Positions 1 to 9,922 of a stretch of 13,484 bases of DNA are shown piece after piece. Where the stretch lies: positions 1-13,484 of the forward strand of contig CAJLYG010000068.1 in assembly GCA_905210845.1 (NCBI GenBank), in the 5' to 3' direction. The translations under genes and the position numbers were made by a program. The notes below the pieces were generated by a model. That model saw only the letters and a list, made by a program, of their open reading frames with translations, was not told the origin of the DNA and did no database searches. The stretch comes from an uncultured Prevotella sp. (lineage in GTDB: Bacteria; Bacteroidota; Bacteroidia; Bacteroidales; Bacteroidaceae). The first letter of the stretch is position 1; every line of letters begins with the position of its first letter.

Positions 1-52
1 ATATTCCTCCAAAAGGAGTGAGTTTCTCAGATTTAATTTGTATCTTTGCCAT
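1..52 (-). CDS. IS1380-type transposase, N-terminal fragment (cut by window edge)
   Basis: Reading leftwards from an ATG at 52, the frame stays open to the window edge and gives MAKIQIKSEKLTPFGGI (17 residues). I recognise this as the usual N-terminus of IS1380-family DDE transposases in Bacteroidota, where a Lys-rich start followed by TPFGG is characteristic; this is recall, not a database search. The start is supported by a well-placed Bacteroidota promoter 38 bases upstream (TTTG-N19-TATCTTAG at 120 to 90). The protein would catalyse transposition of the element and act on its terminal inverted repeats. Only the first few percent of the gene is inside the window, so intactness cannot be judged. 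It lies on the same strand as the phosphoesterase upstream, so read-through from that gene would enter it in the sense direction. Confidence 0.72.
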   Translation of the reverse strand, partial: MAKIQIKSEKLTPFGGI

Positions 53-89
53 GTCTATCGTCGGATTCTCTTGTTTATTTTTTGCAACA

Positions 90-120
90 CTAAGATAAGT
101 GAATTCTTCGACATGGCAAA
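90..120 (-). promoter_or_regulatory. Transposase promoter, Bacteroidota type
   Basis: On the minus strand TTTG (120 to 117) is followed after 19 bases by TATCTTAG (97 to 90), one mismatch from the Bacteroidota -7 consensus TAnnTTTG, at the expected -33/-7 spacing. Transcription would start near 84, about 30 bases before the transposase ATG at 52. The element therefore seems to carry its own inward promoter. Confidence 0.55.
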
Positions 121-123
121 ATC

Positions 124-146
124 CTGAGCAACTTTTTGTTGCTCAG
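124..146. repeat. Perfect 9-bp hairpin at the IS end, with an overlapping alternative stem
   Basis: CTGAGCAAC (124-132) and GTTGCTCAG (138-146) are exact inverted repeats around a loop of five T (plus strand). On the minus strand the stem is followed by GATTTTG, a weak terminator tail. A second, mutually exclusive 8-bp stem pairs AACTTTTT (130-137) with AAAAAGTT (153-160). It sits between the phosphoesterase and the transposase, so it could stop or fold read-through transcripts, or be part of the element's terminus. Confidence 0.55.
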
Positions 147-254
147 CTACTTAAAAAGTTTAATCTATAATAGTGTTGTGGAATTAAGGTTGTATAAAAT
201 AAGACGTTTGTTCTTGTTTTTATTCTGATAGGTATTCGGCTGTAATCATCTGTC

Positions 255-1433
255 TTACTTACTTGAATAAGTTTCGTTGAAAATGACTTTTCCTTTCAGA
301 TCGGATATCTTGACGGTCAGCTGCCCGTTGTTCGTTTCCCCATACAAAACAGAGTTGTTGGAGTTGATGACAAGAGGGAAGTTGATTCCTTCAGCATGTG
401 GATGATAGCTGAAGCGATGCGTATGCGCACAGATCATGAGGTCGACACGGACATCGTTCAATATGGGGATGAATTTCTGCCGTACCTCAATCTCCCCATG
501 CCAAGCCGACTTGTCCATGGCTGGAGGAATATGTGCGATCACCACATGGTACTTTGCCTTCTTATAGGCTTCGGAGTTGACAACTTCCTGAAGCCATTTT
601 GCTTCCTCCGAACGATACGCATCATATTGATTGAAACCATAATACTCGATGTCGTCATCCGGTTTATCCTCACCCGTATCAAGAGCGATGAAGAAGACAG
701 GCCCCTGCTGCCATGTAAAATAGAGCTGTGACTGGCGAGGACATGTGTAATCGTGAAAATACTCCGCCATTGCTCCTCGCGTCTCATGGTTACCACGCAC
801 ATAATAAAGGGGTTTCTCTGACGCGAACAACTTCACTGCAGTATCCATGAAGCCCTTAAAGTAAACGGAATCTGCCCTAAAACTGTTCATCATGTCTCCG
901 TTGAAAATGACCATGTCGCGCTGATCCAAATTCGAGTATTTGGCATACGGTAGGAAAAGAGAGTCGCGTTCATGCAAGTCGTTAATGACCACGAAGGATG
1001 TCTCTGGCTTTGACGTGTCAAGTGTTGTAAACCGCAACGGGTCCTTGCTGAACACATCTGTAGCTGCGAAATACCCGAAAAGACTACTATAGGCTCCCCG
1101 GTCTTTCACTTCCTGTGAATAGACACGGTACCGATAGGTAGTGCCAGGTTGCAATCCTGTGAGGCGCACCGCATGCAAGCGTGAGTCGCGTTTAATACCA
1201 ATGCCCGTATCATAATATCTTGGGCGTTCTGTGGCATAGAAATTTGTACCATCATTGGGGCATAATTCAATCCAACCGATAGAGTTCACATCACTTTCCC
1301 AAACAATCGTTGCCTCATGCTCATTGACGTTTTGCAAATAAGGACCATGCAGGATTTTTATTGCTTGTACCGGTAGAAATGACCAAAGTAGGAAGAATGC
1401 TACTCCCATAGTTAGTTTACTTACATTTACCAT
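255..1433 (-). CDS. Secreted metallophosphoesterase with purple-acid-phosphatase-like N-terminal domain
   Basis: The protein has 392 aa. Residues 1-24 look like a signal peptide (hydrophobic core, then VQA). Residues about 27-137 resemble the fibronectin-III-like N-terminal domain of purple acid phosphatases, with a GPYLQ start and TGLQPGTTYRYRV near 92-104. The calcineurin-type metallophosphoesterase domain follows with its metal ligands in order: DLH (D152, H154), GD (D180), GNHE (N215, H216), H301 and AHTH (H337, H339). It would hydrolyse phosphate mono- or diesters in the periplasm or at the cell surface using two metal ions; the substrate cannot be told. The start at 1433 gives the full signal peptide; Met9 (1409) is an alternative. 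A TATCTTTG box lies 39 bases upstream. The gene stands alone, with a terminator from the upstream gene at about 1775 and an IS end downstream. Confidence 0.88.
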   Translation of the reverse strand: MVNVSKLTMGVAFFLLWSFLPVQAIKILHGPYLQNVNEHEATIVWESDVNSIGWIELCPNDGTNFYATERPRYYDTGIGIKRDSRLHAVRLTGLQPGTTYRYRVYSQEVKDRGAYSSLFGYFAATDVFSKDPLRFTTLDTSKPETSFVVINDLHERDSLFLPYAKYSNLDQRDMVIFNGDMMNSFRADSVYFKGFMDTAVKLFASEKPLYYVRGNHETRGAMAEYFHDYTCPRQSQLYFTWQQGPVFFIALDTGEDKPDDDIEYYGFNQYDAYRSEEAKWLQEVVNSEAYKKAKYHVVIAHIPPAMDKSAWHGEIEVRQKFIPILNDVRVDLMICAHTHRFSYHPHAEGINFPLVINSNNSVLYGETNNGQLTVKISDLKGKVIFNETYSSK

Positions 1434-1472
1434 TGTATTATGTTTTTTGACTCAAAATTAATAACTTCGTGA

Positions 1473-1480
1473 CAAAGATA
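1473..1480 (-). promoter_or_regulatory. -7 box for the phosphoesterase gene
   Basis: Minus-strand TATCTTTG matches TAnnTTTG exactly and lies 39 bases before the ATG at 1433. No clear TTTG is seen at -33. The 14 bases ATTTCGTATCTTTG are identical to those at 2423 to 2410 in front of the mutarotase-like gene. Confidence 0.5.
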
Positions 1481-1772
1481 CGAAATGATCTATTACCTTG
1501 TTCTTTTTTCGTTACAAATATTTCAAAAAGATGACATCCCTATCTTGCATCCAGAAATATGCATGCCTCATTGCCAGAACAGTGATGGTGTTATTGGAGA
1601 CCTGAAATTGAATATAATATAGTCCTATCATCTATAACCTGATTTTTACCACTGCAAAAGTACAAGGGCTATATGACAAGAATGATACAGTTGGATACGG
1701 ACTATATGACAACCATTTCTCATTTTGAATACTGTTTGCAATGTCAAATATAAAGATCACCATAGCAAACAA

Positions 1773-1813
1773 AAGAAAAACCGGGATCCCCTTCATTGAT
1801 GAGATCCCGGTTT
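1773..1813 (-). terminator. Intrinsic terminator of the mutarotase-like gene
   Basis: An 11-bp perfect stem pairs AAACCGGGATC (1778-1788) with GATCCCGGTTT (1803-1813) around a 14-base loop. On the minus strand it is followed by a T-rich tail (TTTTTCTTTTG including the stem base). It begins 5 bases after the stop codon at 1818, ideal for terminating that leftward gene and separating it from the phosphoesterase. Confidence 0.85.
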
Positions 1814-1817
1814 CATT

Positions 1818-2384
1818 TCACAATTTTAGCATCAAGTCATCAAGCTTTGCTTGCCTGTCAGCATCCCAATACTTACAATCCAGTTCAAGGAAGATAGAAG
1901 TATAAGGAATCGTCAATGGCGTCTTGATGATGACGATGGAGTACAGTCGACTGGCCTTATCCAATTTTTCAATGATGGCCTCATGTGGCATGCTCTTAGC
2001 CTCTGTCCCATACAACTTCGTCACGGTCGCCTTGACCTTGTCTATCCCTGGAGCCAAGCTATCATTGAGCACATCCATTTCCTGGTCATGATAGACATGG
2101 GCAAAGACATGGGGCATGCTGTCGATATCATGCTTTACTTTCGTCAGCACGGCATTAAAGTCTTCATCGGCATATAAGGTGGTGATCCCCTGTGCCGACT
2201 GCAAGGGATATGCCATATCCGTAATCACGATCCAATTACGATGGCCTAAGAGGGGAAGCCGCTCCTTGAGCGTCTGTTCCCAAGAGGATTTTGGTTGTTC
2301 CATTTTTATCTTACTTTGGTTATTGCAACTTGCTATCAGGAACGCCATACAACAGATGGCGAAATACATCAACTGCCTTTTCAT
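1818..2384 (-). CDS. Lipoprotein with RbsD/FucU-type sugar mutarotase domain
   Basis: The protein has 188 aa. Residues 1-20 form a lipoprotein signal ending in IASC, so Cys20 would be lipidated. Residues about 42-175 follow the RbsD/FucU pattern: LGHRNWIVITDMAYP at 46-60 (compare LGH..D..LP in RbsD and MGH..D..FP in FucU), HEAI with H134, and IPYTSIFLEL at 159-168 matching the C-terminal PYANI / KYGNI strand. Candidate catalytic residues by position are H48, D56, H134 and Y161. Known family members interconvert ring forms or anomers of ribose or fucose and are cytoplasmic ring-shaped oligomers. A lipid-anchored version would act outside the cytoplasm, which is unusual. The assignment rests on remembered motif order. 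It is divergent from the GH20 gene and followed by a strong terminator, so it is monocistronic. The substrate is unknown. Confidence 0.75.
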   Translation of the reverse strand: MKRQLMYFAICCMAFLIASCNNQSKIKMEQPKSSWEQTLKERLPLLGHRNWIVITDMAYPLQSAQGITTLYADEDFNAVLTKVKHDIDSMPHVFAHVYHDQEMDVLNDSLAPGIDKVKATVTKLYGTEAKSMPHEAIIEKLDKASRLYSIVIIKTPLTIPYTSIFLELDCKYWDADRQAKLDDLMLKL

Positions 2385-2409
2385 GCTATAAAGAATTGGT
2401 TTCCGGGGT

Positions 2410-2417
2410 CAAAGATA
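2410..2417 (-). promoter_or_regulatory. -7 box for the mutarotase-like gene
   Basis: Minus-strand TATCTTTG matches TAnnTTTG exactly and lies 25 bases before the ATG at 2384. No convincing -33 TTTG is present. It is embedded in the same 14-base block as the phosphoesterase promoter. Confidence 0.5.
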
Positions 2418-2459
2418 CGAAATAAATAGATATGTTGATACCGAATATCATTCTTTTAA

Positions 2460-2491
2460 CTTGTGGCTTTGGATAAAAATCGTTATTTTTG
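2460..2491 (+). promoter_or_regulatory. Promoter of the GH20 gene, Bacteroidota type
   Basis: CTTG (2460-2463, three of four to TTTG) is followed after 20 bases by TATTTTTG (2484-2491), an exact TAnnTTTG match. The start point would be near 2498, giving a leader of about 20 bases before the ATG at 2519. It lies within the 134-bp divergent region shared with the mutarotase-like gene. Confidence 0.55.
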
Positions 2492-2518
2492 CACGCAAAA
2501 TGATCGTTTCCATCATCA

Positions 2519-4483
2519 ATGAAGAAGTTTTTTACCTTATTGCTTGTATCATTCTTGGCTTCCACTTTGGCGATGGAAGCCAGAGTCAACCATCTGTTGC
2601 CCATTCCGAAGGCTGTCGTAGAACGGGATGTCAAAGCGTTCTACCTATCCAGGGATGTCTCCCTGAGTGACCCGACGGATTGTGAGCTACTGAAAGACTT
2701 CCTCACTGATAACGGTTGCCAAATCAAGAATAAAGCCAAGGCAAGCATTAAAGTCATCCTGATGGATGAAGTCCCTGGGTCATACGACTATCCCCTGGAT
2801 GGATACGAGAATGAAGCTTATCGATTGTCGGTCTCTACGAATGACATAGATATCTATGCCGTGACTAAAACCGGTGTCATACGGGCGGTACAGACCATGC
2901 AGCAATTGGCTGAGGGATACAAGGCAAGGACTGCCATACAGGCTGCCGAGATCATTGACTATCCTTCCTTCAAGATCAGGGGGTTCATGCATGACACAGG
3001 GCGATCCTTCCTCTCGATCAATGAATTAAAAAAGGAAATCCGATTGCTCTCCAGGTTCAAGGTGAACACCTTCCATTGGCATCTGACCGAGAACCAGGCT
3101 TGGCGGTTTGAGGTAAAGGCATATCCCCAGTTAACGGCTGACTCCAGCATGACCCGGTTCCCTGGTCTGTTCTATACGCAGGAACAATGTCGCGACTTGG
3201 ATGCTTATGCCCAGAAATACGGCATGACGATCATCCCAGAAATCGATATGCCCGGGCACAGTGAGGCTTATGAACGAGCCATGGGGCATAGCATGCAGAC
3301 CCCAGAGGGAATCTCTGAACTTAAGACGATCTTAGCAGAGGTGGCAGGCGTGTTCAGCCATGCTCCTTATATCCATATCGGTGGAGACGAGAAGACGATC
3401 ACCTACCCGAACTTTTTGGGGATCATGACCGACTGGGTGCGCAAATTAGGAAAGAAGGCTGTCGTTTGGATTCCCAACAAGGCACACTTCAAGGGTGCAG
3501 ACATGGCACAATTATGGAGCACGGCAGGCAAGGTCGCAGCAGGCATTCCCAATATCGACTGCAGATATAATTATATCAATCACTTCGATGTCTTTGCTGA
3601 CGTAGTGGGCATCTATAAAAGCAATATCTATTATCAAGAGAAAGGTTCCCCGGAAATTGCGGGTGAGATCTGTGCCCTTTGGAACGACCACAAGTTGGAG
3701 ACAGAGGCAGACATCTTAAGACAGAACAATTTCTATGCAAACGTGTTAGCCTCCGCCTCACGGGCTTGGCAAGGAGGCGGAAAGCAATATATCGAACAAG
3801 GCGGAACCATCCTTCCCAATGAAGGGGAGGAGTTTGAAGACTTCAAGGATTGGGAGAACCGTTTCCTTTTCCACAAGGCCCACTGCCTGAAAGATGAGCC
3901 CATCCCGTATGTTCGACAGACGAACGTCGTTTGGGGACTGTCCGACAGGTTGTCAAAAGAAGGTCGTCCTCTGGATCCGCAGCTTATCACCGGTGCGGGC
4001 ATCTATCTCCGCCATACATGGGGAAAGATCGTCCCTGCTGTTTACACGGACAAGCCGATGGGTGACACTGCGTATGTATGGACCTGCATTTACTCACCAA
4101 AAGAGCAGAATGTCGGGGCTTTGATCGAGTTCCAAAATTATAGTCGATCGGAACAGGATAAGGCACCTGAGTATGGCAAATGGGACAGGAAAGGATCCCG
4201 TGTCTGGCTGAATGATGTCGAGATCCTGCCACCTGTCTGGCTACATCATGGAGAAAGGGTTGACAACGAGACCGCCTTAAAGGATGAGAACTTCACGGGA
4301 AGGAAGCCTGTGGAACTTCATCTCAACCAAGGATGGAACAAGGTATTCATGGTCCTTCCCAACCAAAAGGCAGATGGTATCAGGCTGAACAAATGGATGT
4401 TCACCTTCGTCCTTACTGATAAATATGGCGACCAAGCCCTGCCTGGAATCGTCTATGATCCCTTCATGAAATACCAACCATGA
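2519..4483 (+). CDS. Secreted GH20 family beta-N-acetylhexosaminidase-like enzyme
   Basis: The protein has 654 aa with a signal peptide at 1-21 (MKKFF start, hydrophobic core). Residues about 25-147 fit the small alpha/beta domain that precedes GH20 barrels. The catalytic barrel starts at FKIRGFMHDTGRSF (151-164), continues with HWHLTENQAWRFEV (186-199) and PEIDMPGH (240-247), and carries the HIGGDEK motif at 286-292, where D290-E291 is the Asp-Glu pair of substrate-assisted GH20 catalysis. The part after about 500 is a beta-rich C-terminal domain that may be an accessory module. The family removes terminal beta-linked GlcNAc or GalNAc from glycans in the periplasm or at the surface. The barrel is more divergent than textbook GH20 (HLTEN in place of HLTDD), so the exact sugar is uncertain. 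It has its own promoter and ends at a hairpin terminator convergent with GH51. Confidence 0.85.
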   Translation: MKKFFTLLLVSFLASTLAMEARVNHLLPIPKAVVERDVKAFYLSRDVSLSDPTDCELLKDFLTDNGCQIKNKAKASIKVILMDEVPGSYDYPLDGYENEAYRLSVSTNDIDIYAVTKTGVIRAVQTMQQLAEGYKARTAIQAAEIIDYPSFKIRGFMHDTGRSFLSINELKKEIRLLSRFKVNTFHWHLTENQAWRFEVKAYPQLTADSSMTRFPGLFYTQEQCRDLDAYAQKYGMTIIPEIDMPGHSEAYERAMGHSMQTPEGISELKTILAEVAGVFSHAPYIHIGGDEKTITYPNFLGIMTDWVRKLGKKAVVWIPNKAHFKGADMAQLWSTAGKVAAGIPNIDCRYNYINHFDVFADVVGIYKSNIYYQEKGSPEIAGEICALWNDHKLETEADILRQNNFYANVLASASRAWQGGGKQYIEQGGTILPNEGEEFEDFKDWENRFLFHKAHCLKDEPIPYVRQTNVVWGLSDRLSKEGRPLDPQLITGAGIYLRHTWGKIVPAVYTDKPMGDTAYVWTCIYSPKEQNVGALIEFQNYSRSEQDKAPEYGKWDRKGSRVWLNDVEILPPVWLHHGERVDNETALKDENFTGRKPVELHLNQGWNKVFMVLPNQKADGIRLNKWMFTFVLTDKYGDQALPGIVYDPFMKYQP

Positions 4484-4516
4484 AAAAAGTCCGGCTCCCA
4501 AGAAGTCGGACTTTCG
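4483..4516. terminator. Shared terminator between convergent GH20 and GH51 genes
   Basis: An 11-bp stem with one G-U pair joins 4486-4496 to 4504-4514 around a 7-base loop. On the minus strand the stem runs into six T, giving a good intrinsic terminator 21 bases after the GH51 stop. On the plus strand it follows the GH20 stop at once but has only a short T tail, so termination in that direction is less certain. Confidence 0.78.
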
Positions 4517-4534
4517 ATACGGTAACATTTTCCC

Positions 4535-6490
4535 CTAAAACTGATAAACAGCGAAGGTCTTTGCCGGGACCTTGACGGTGAGGGTATTCCCGCTTGTCTC
4601 CACCTGTGAGGTAAGAGGCACGACCCGGTTCTTATGCCTGAGGGAGTTCGTGGACGTAGGATCATCGCTGTGCAAGGTTATCACTGTACCTGCATTCAGT
4701 CGCTTGATGCCTTTGAAATGCAAAGTGATCTTCCGTTCTTCAGCGGTGGTATTCACGACCTTGACGATATATTCCTTGCTATCCCTGTCAAATACCGCAC
4801 TCGCATAGAGCCCGTCTTCGCCTTCTACTGCCTTTCCTTTTTCCGTTAAAGAGAGGACATTCGTGCCCTTATGGGTGGCATATAGCATCTGTACATACCA
4901 GTTGACCGTGCGCACGCTGGACAGGTTATCGAACCAGATTAGGTCAGGTCGCCACTGCCAGCCCTTTACATGCGCGAAGAGCGGGGCATACGTTGCCTGG
5001 TAGACAACATCGGCATTGCGCTCCAATCCCGTCATGAAGGCGGCTTCGGAAAGGGCTGCCTCGAAGTTGTTCATCGCCACATCAAGCCTGTTCCCTGCAC
5101 CCTTCACATGACTGGCGTATTCACCGGCAAAGACCTTCGGACCCGTGCGAGGATAGTAATCATACCGATTGGCATTCTTCAAGAACCAATCGGGCGACAT
5201 GTAAAAATGCTCATCCACCAAGTCGACCTTTAGCTTGCGCATCTGCTCCCAGCCATAGTCAAACTTGTCGCCTTGAGCTGAAGGACCTGCCGATCCGCAA
5301 ATCTTGACCTTCGGGTATTTGGCACGGATCTGCTTGACGAACGCAGCAAGGCGTTCTGGATACAACTTTCCCCATTGCTCATTACCGATGCCGATCTCTT
5401 TCAAGTGAAAAGGAGCGGGATGTCCCATCTCAGCTCTCAGCTTCCCCCACTTAGTGTCTGTCGAACCATTGGCAAACTCAATGAGGTCGAGCGCATCATC
5501 GATATAAGGCTGCAGGTCTGCCAAAGCCACATGCGCTTGAGGGTCATCGTCACGGTTCTGGTATTGGCATGACATGCCACAATTCAAGATAGGCAAGGGT
5601 TCCGCGCCTATTTTCTCACTCAGGAGGAAGAACTCGTAGAACCCTAATCCATAGCTCTGGAAATAATTTGGATACATCCTATGGGCGAAAGTATAGTTCC
5701 ATCGATTCTCATTCAGCGGGCGATTTTCCGCCGGTCCCACGCTATTCTTCCACTGATAGCGGGTAGCCAAGTCGGTCCCCTCCACGATACAACCACCGGG
5801 GAAACGGAAGACACCAGGATGCAAGTCCTCTAAATCCTTAACGAGATCTGCCCGTAGTCCGTGCCAGTTGTCGGCAGGCATCAAGGATACATGGTCAAGA
5901 TCGACCCCTGTCGCAGTCTCTAAGAAGATCCGCATGCAAGCGTTGGGACACGTGGCGTTGGAGACCAATCTCGCTGTGTACTTCGTCCAATCCTTGCCAA
6001 CGATAGCTATGCGCTGCCGCGTGATGATATCATTGTTGCCATTCACGAGCTCAACCCGGATCCGAGCCTGGGAAGATGAGGCATCATGAAGGCGGGCACA
6101 GACAGAGAAGTCATACTCCATTCCCTTCTTGACGCCCATGCCGAAGAAGCCGTCGTTCTCGATTCCCGTGCGCTTCTCCACATGTCCGGAATCGGCAAGG
6201 GAGACATAATGCGGGTTCCGGTCGAAAGCCGGCTGCCGATCGTTGACAGTCACATTCCCGAACATCTTCCATCCCATCAGGCGGTCGGGAAACTCAAAGG
6301 AACGATTCTCCACCATCTCGGCGTACAAGCCACCGTCAGCTCCGAAGTTGATATCCTCGAAATAGATGCCATACATCGTAGGTTGCACGGGGGCTCCAGG
6401 CTTAGTGCTAATGGTAAACACGTGTTGTGCAGACGCAATGACCGGATACAGGAAAGCCAAAGCCCCTAAGATTGTTTTTATTCTTTGCAT
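4535..6490 (-). CDS. Secreted GH51 alpha-L-arabinofuranosidase
   Basis: The protein has 651 aa. A signal peptide covers 1-21 (IASA, then QH). Residues 38-68 hold the first barrel strand of the family (YGIYFEDINFGADGGLYAEM). A carbohydrate-binding-like beta domain is inserted at about 75-205, as in many Bacteroidota GH51 enzymes. The barrel resumes with FRFPGGC (228-234) and carries IGIGNEQWG (366-374), with E371 the acid/base, and FAGEYASH (454-461), with E457 the likely nucleophile. The C-terminal beta-sandwich runs from about 540 to the end. The enzyme releases terminal alpha-L-arabinofuranose from arabinan, arabinoxylan or arabinogalactan by a retaining mechanism in the periplasm or at the surface. 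It lies 66 bp downstream of the GH2 gene on the same strand, but a terminator-like hairpin stands between them and no separate promoter is evident. The stop is TAG. Confidence 0.92.
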   Translation of the reverse strand: MQRIKTILGALAFLYPVIASAQHVFTISTKPGAPVQPTMYGIYFEDINFGADGGLYAEMVENRSFEFPDRLMGWKMFGNVTVNDRQPAFDRNPHYVSLADSGHVEKRTGIENDGFFGMGVKKGMEYDFSVCARLHDASSSQARIRVELVNGNNDIITRQRIAIVGKDWTKYTARLVSNATCPNACMRIFLETATGVDLDHVSLMPADNWHGLRADLVKDLEDLHPGVFRFPGGCIVEGTDLATRYQWKNSVGPAENRPLNENRWNYTFAHRMYPNYFQSYGLGFYEFFLLSEKIGAEPLPILNCGMSCQYQNRDDDPQAHVALADLQPYIDDALDLIEFANGSTDTKWGKLRAEMGHPAPFHLKEIGIGNEQWGKLYPERLAAFVKQIRAKYPKVKICGSAGPSAQGDKFDYGWEQMRKLKVDLVDEHFYMSPDWFLKNANRYDYYPRTGPKVFAGEYASHVKGAGNRLDVAMNNFEAALSEAAFMTGLERNADVVYQATYAPLFAHVKGWQWRPDLIWFDNLSSVRTVNWYVQMLYATHKGTNVLSLTEKGKAVEGEDGLYASAVFDRDSKEYIVKVVNTTAEERKITLHFKGIKRLNAGTVITLHSDDPTSTNSLRHKNRVVPLTSQVETSGNTLTVKVPAKTFAVYQF

Positions 6491-6502
6491 AGTAGATCGT
6501 TG

Positions 6503-6539
6503 AAAAAGACAGGAGCAGAACTTAATATCCTGCTCCTGT
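6503..6539 (-). terminator. Hairpin with T tail between the GH2 and GH51 genes
   Basis: ACAGGAGCAG (6509-6518) and CTGCTCCTGT (6530-6539) form a perfect 10-bp stem with an 11-base loop. On the minus strand it is followed by CTTTTTCA. It starts 18 bases after the GH2 stop and its T tail ends only about 12 bases before the GH51 ATG. It looks like an intrinsic terminator, but because GH51 has no clear promoter it may be leaky, or a processing or stability element that sets the GH2:GH51 ratio. Confidence 0.72.
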
Positions 6540-6556
6540 AGATAAAATCTTGTTTG

Positions 6557-9766
<3,210 letters not shown>

Positions 9767-9781
9767 TTATATTTTATTTTG

Positions 9782-9789
9782 CAAATTTA
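9782..9789 (-). promoter_or_regulatory. -7 box for the GH2 beta-galactosidase gene
   Basis: Minus-strand TAAATTTG matches TAnnTTTG and lies 15 bases before the ATG at 9766 (36 before the ATG at 9745). The short leader to 9766 slightly favours the internal starts. No clear -33 TTTG is visible, which fits an activator-dependent promoter but does not prove one. The rest of the 156-bp gap (9767-9922) is AT-rich with no gene. Confidence 0.42.
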
Positions 9790-9922
9790 CTAAGAAAAAT
9801 ACGGAAAACAGGGAATAAACGCTTAAAAAACGGAGCTGAATCTGGAATTAAACTTAATTTAACGTGTTTTGCATATCCTTTGTTGGATCAGTTCTAATTA
9901 TGATCGGAGTTCATACAAAATT

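Larger units (their letters stand above)
1..160 (-). mobile_element. End of an IS1380-like insertion sequence (partial; inner boundary approximate)
   Basis: The transposase N-terminus, its own promoter and a perfect hairpin (124-146) form the transposase-proximal end of an insertion sequence that continues beyond the left edge. The outer boundary is not determined. I place it near 160 because the inverted-repeat-rich segment ends there and the sequence then becomes plain AT-rich DNA up to the phosphoesterase stop at 255. The opposite end lies outside the window, so terminal inverted repeats and target duplication cannot be checked. The insertion is downstream of the phosphoesterase and does not break any visible gene. 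Confidence 0.5.
1434..1817. other. Intergenic region between phosphoesterase and mutarotase-like lipoprotein (384 bp)
   Basis: No protein-coding gene is supported here; the longest ATG frames I followed by hand are under 20 codons. The phosphoesterase promoter box is near 1473-1480. A second minus-strand match to TAnnTTTG (TACTTTTG, 1663 to 1656) has no good -33 partner and could start a transcript with a leader of about 220 bases. An 11-base direct repeat CTATATGACAA occurs at 1670-1680 and 1703-1713, 33 bp apart. The right end holds the terminator of the upstream gene. Confidence 0.5.

Noticed and set aside
41..53. Plus-strand TATCTTTG followed by ATG, resembling a promoter and a 16-codon frame (51-98)
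   Set aside because: The bases are explained as codons 1-4 of the minus-strand transposase, no TTTG lies at the right distance upstream, and the short frame has no recognisable product.
1502..1561. A 19-codon minus-strand frame upstream of the phosphoesterase
   Set aside because: Too short, no match to a known leader peptide, and no translation signal that stands out.
9886..9905. GATCA-N10-TGATC inverted repeat downstream of the regulator stop as a terminator
   Set aside because: The stem is only 5 bp and no T run follows on the minus strand.
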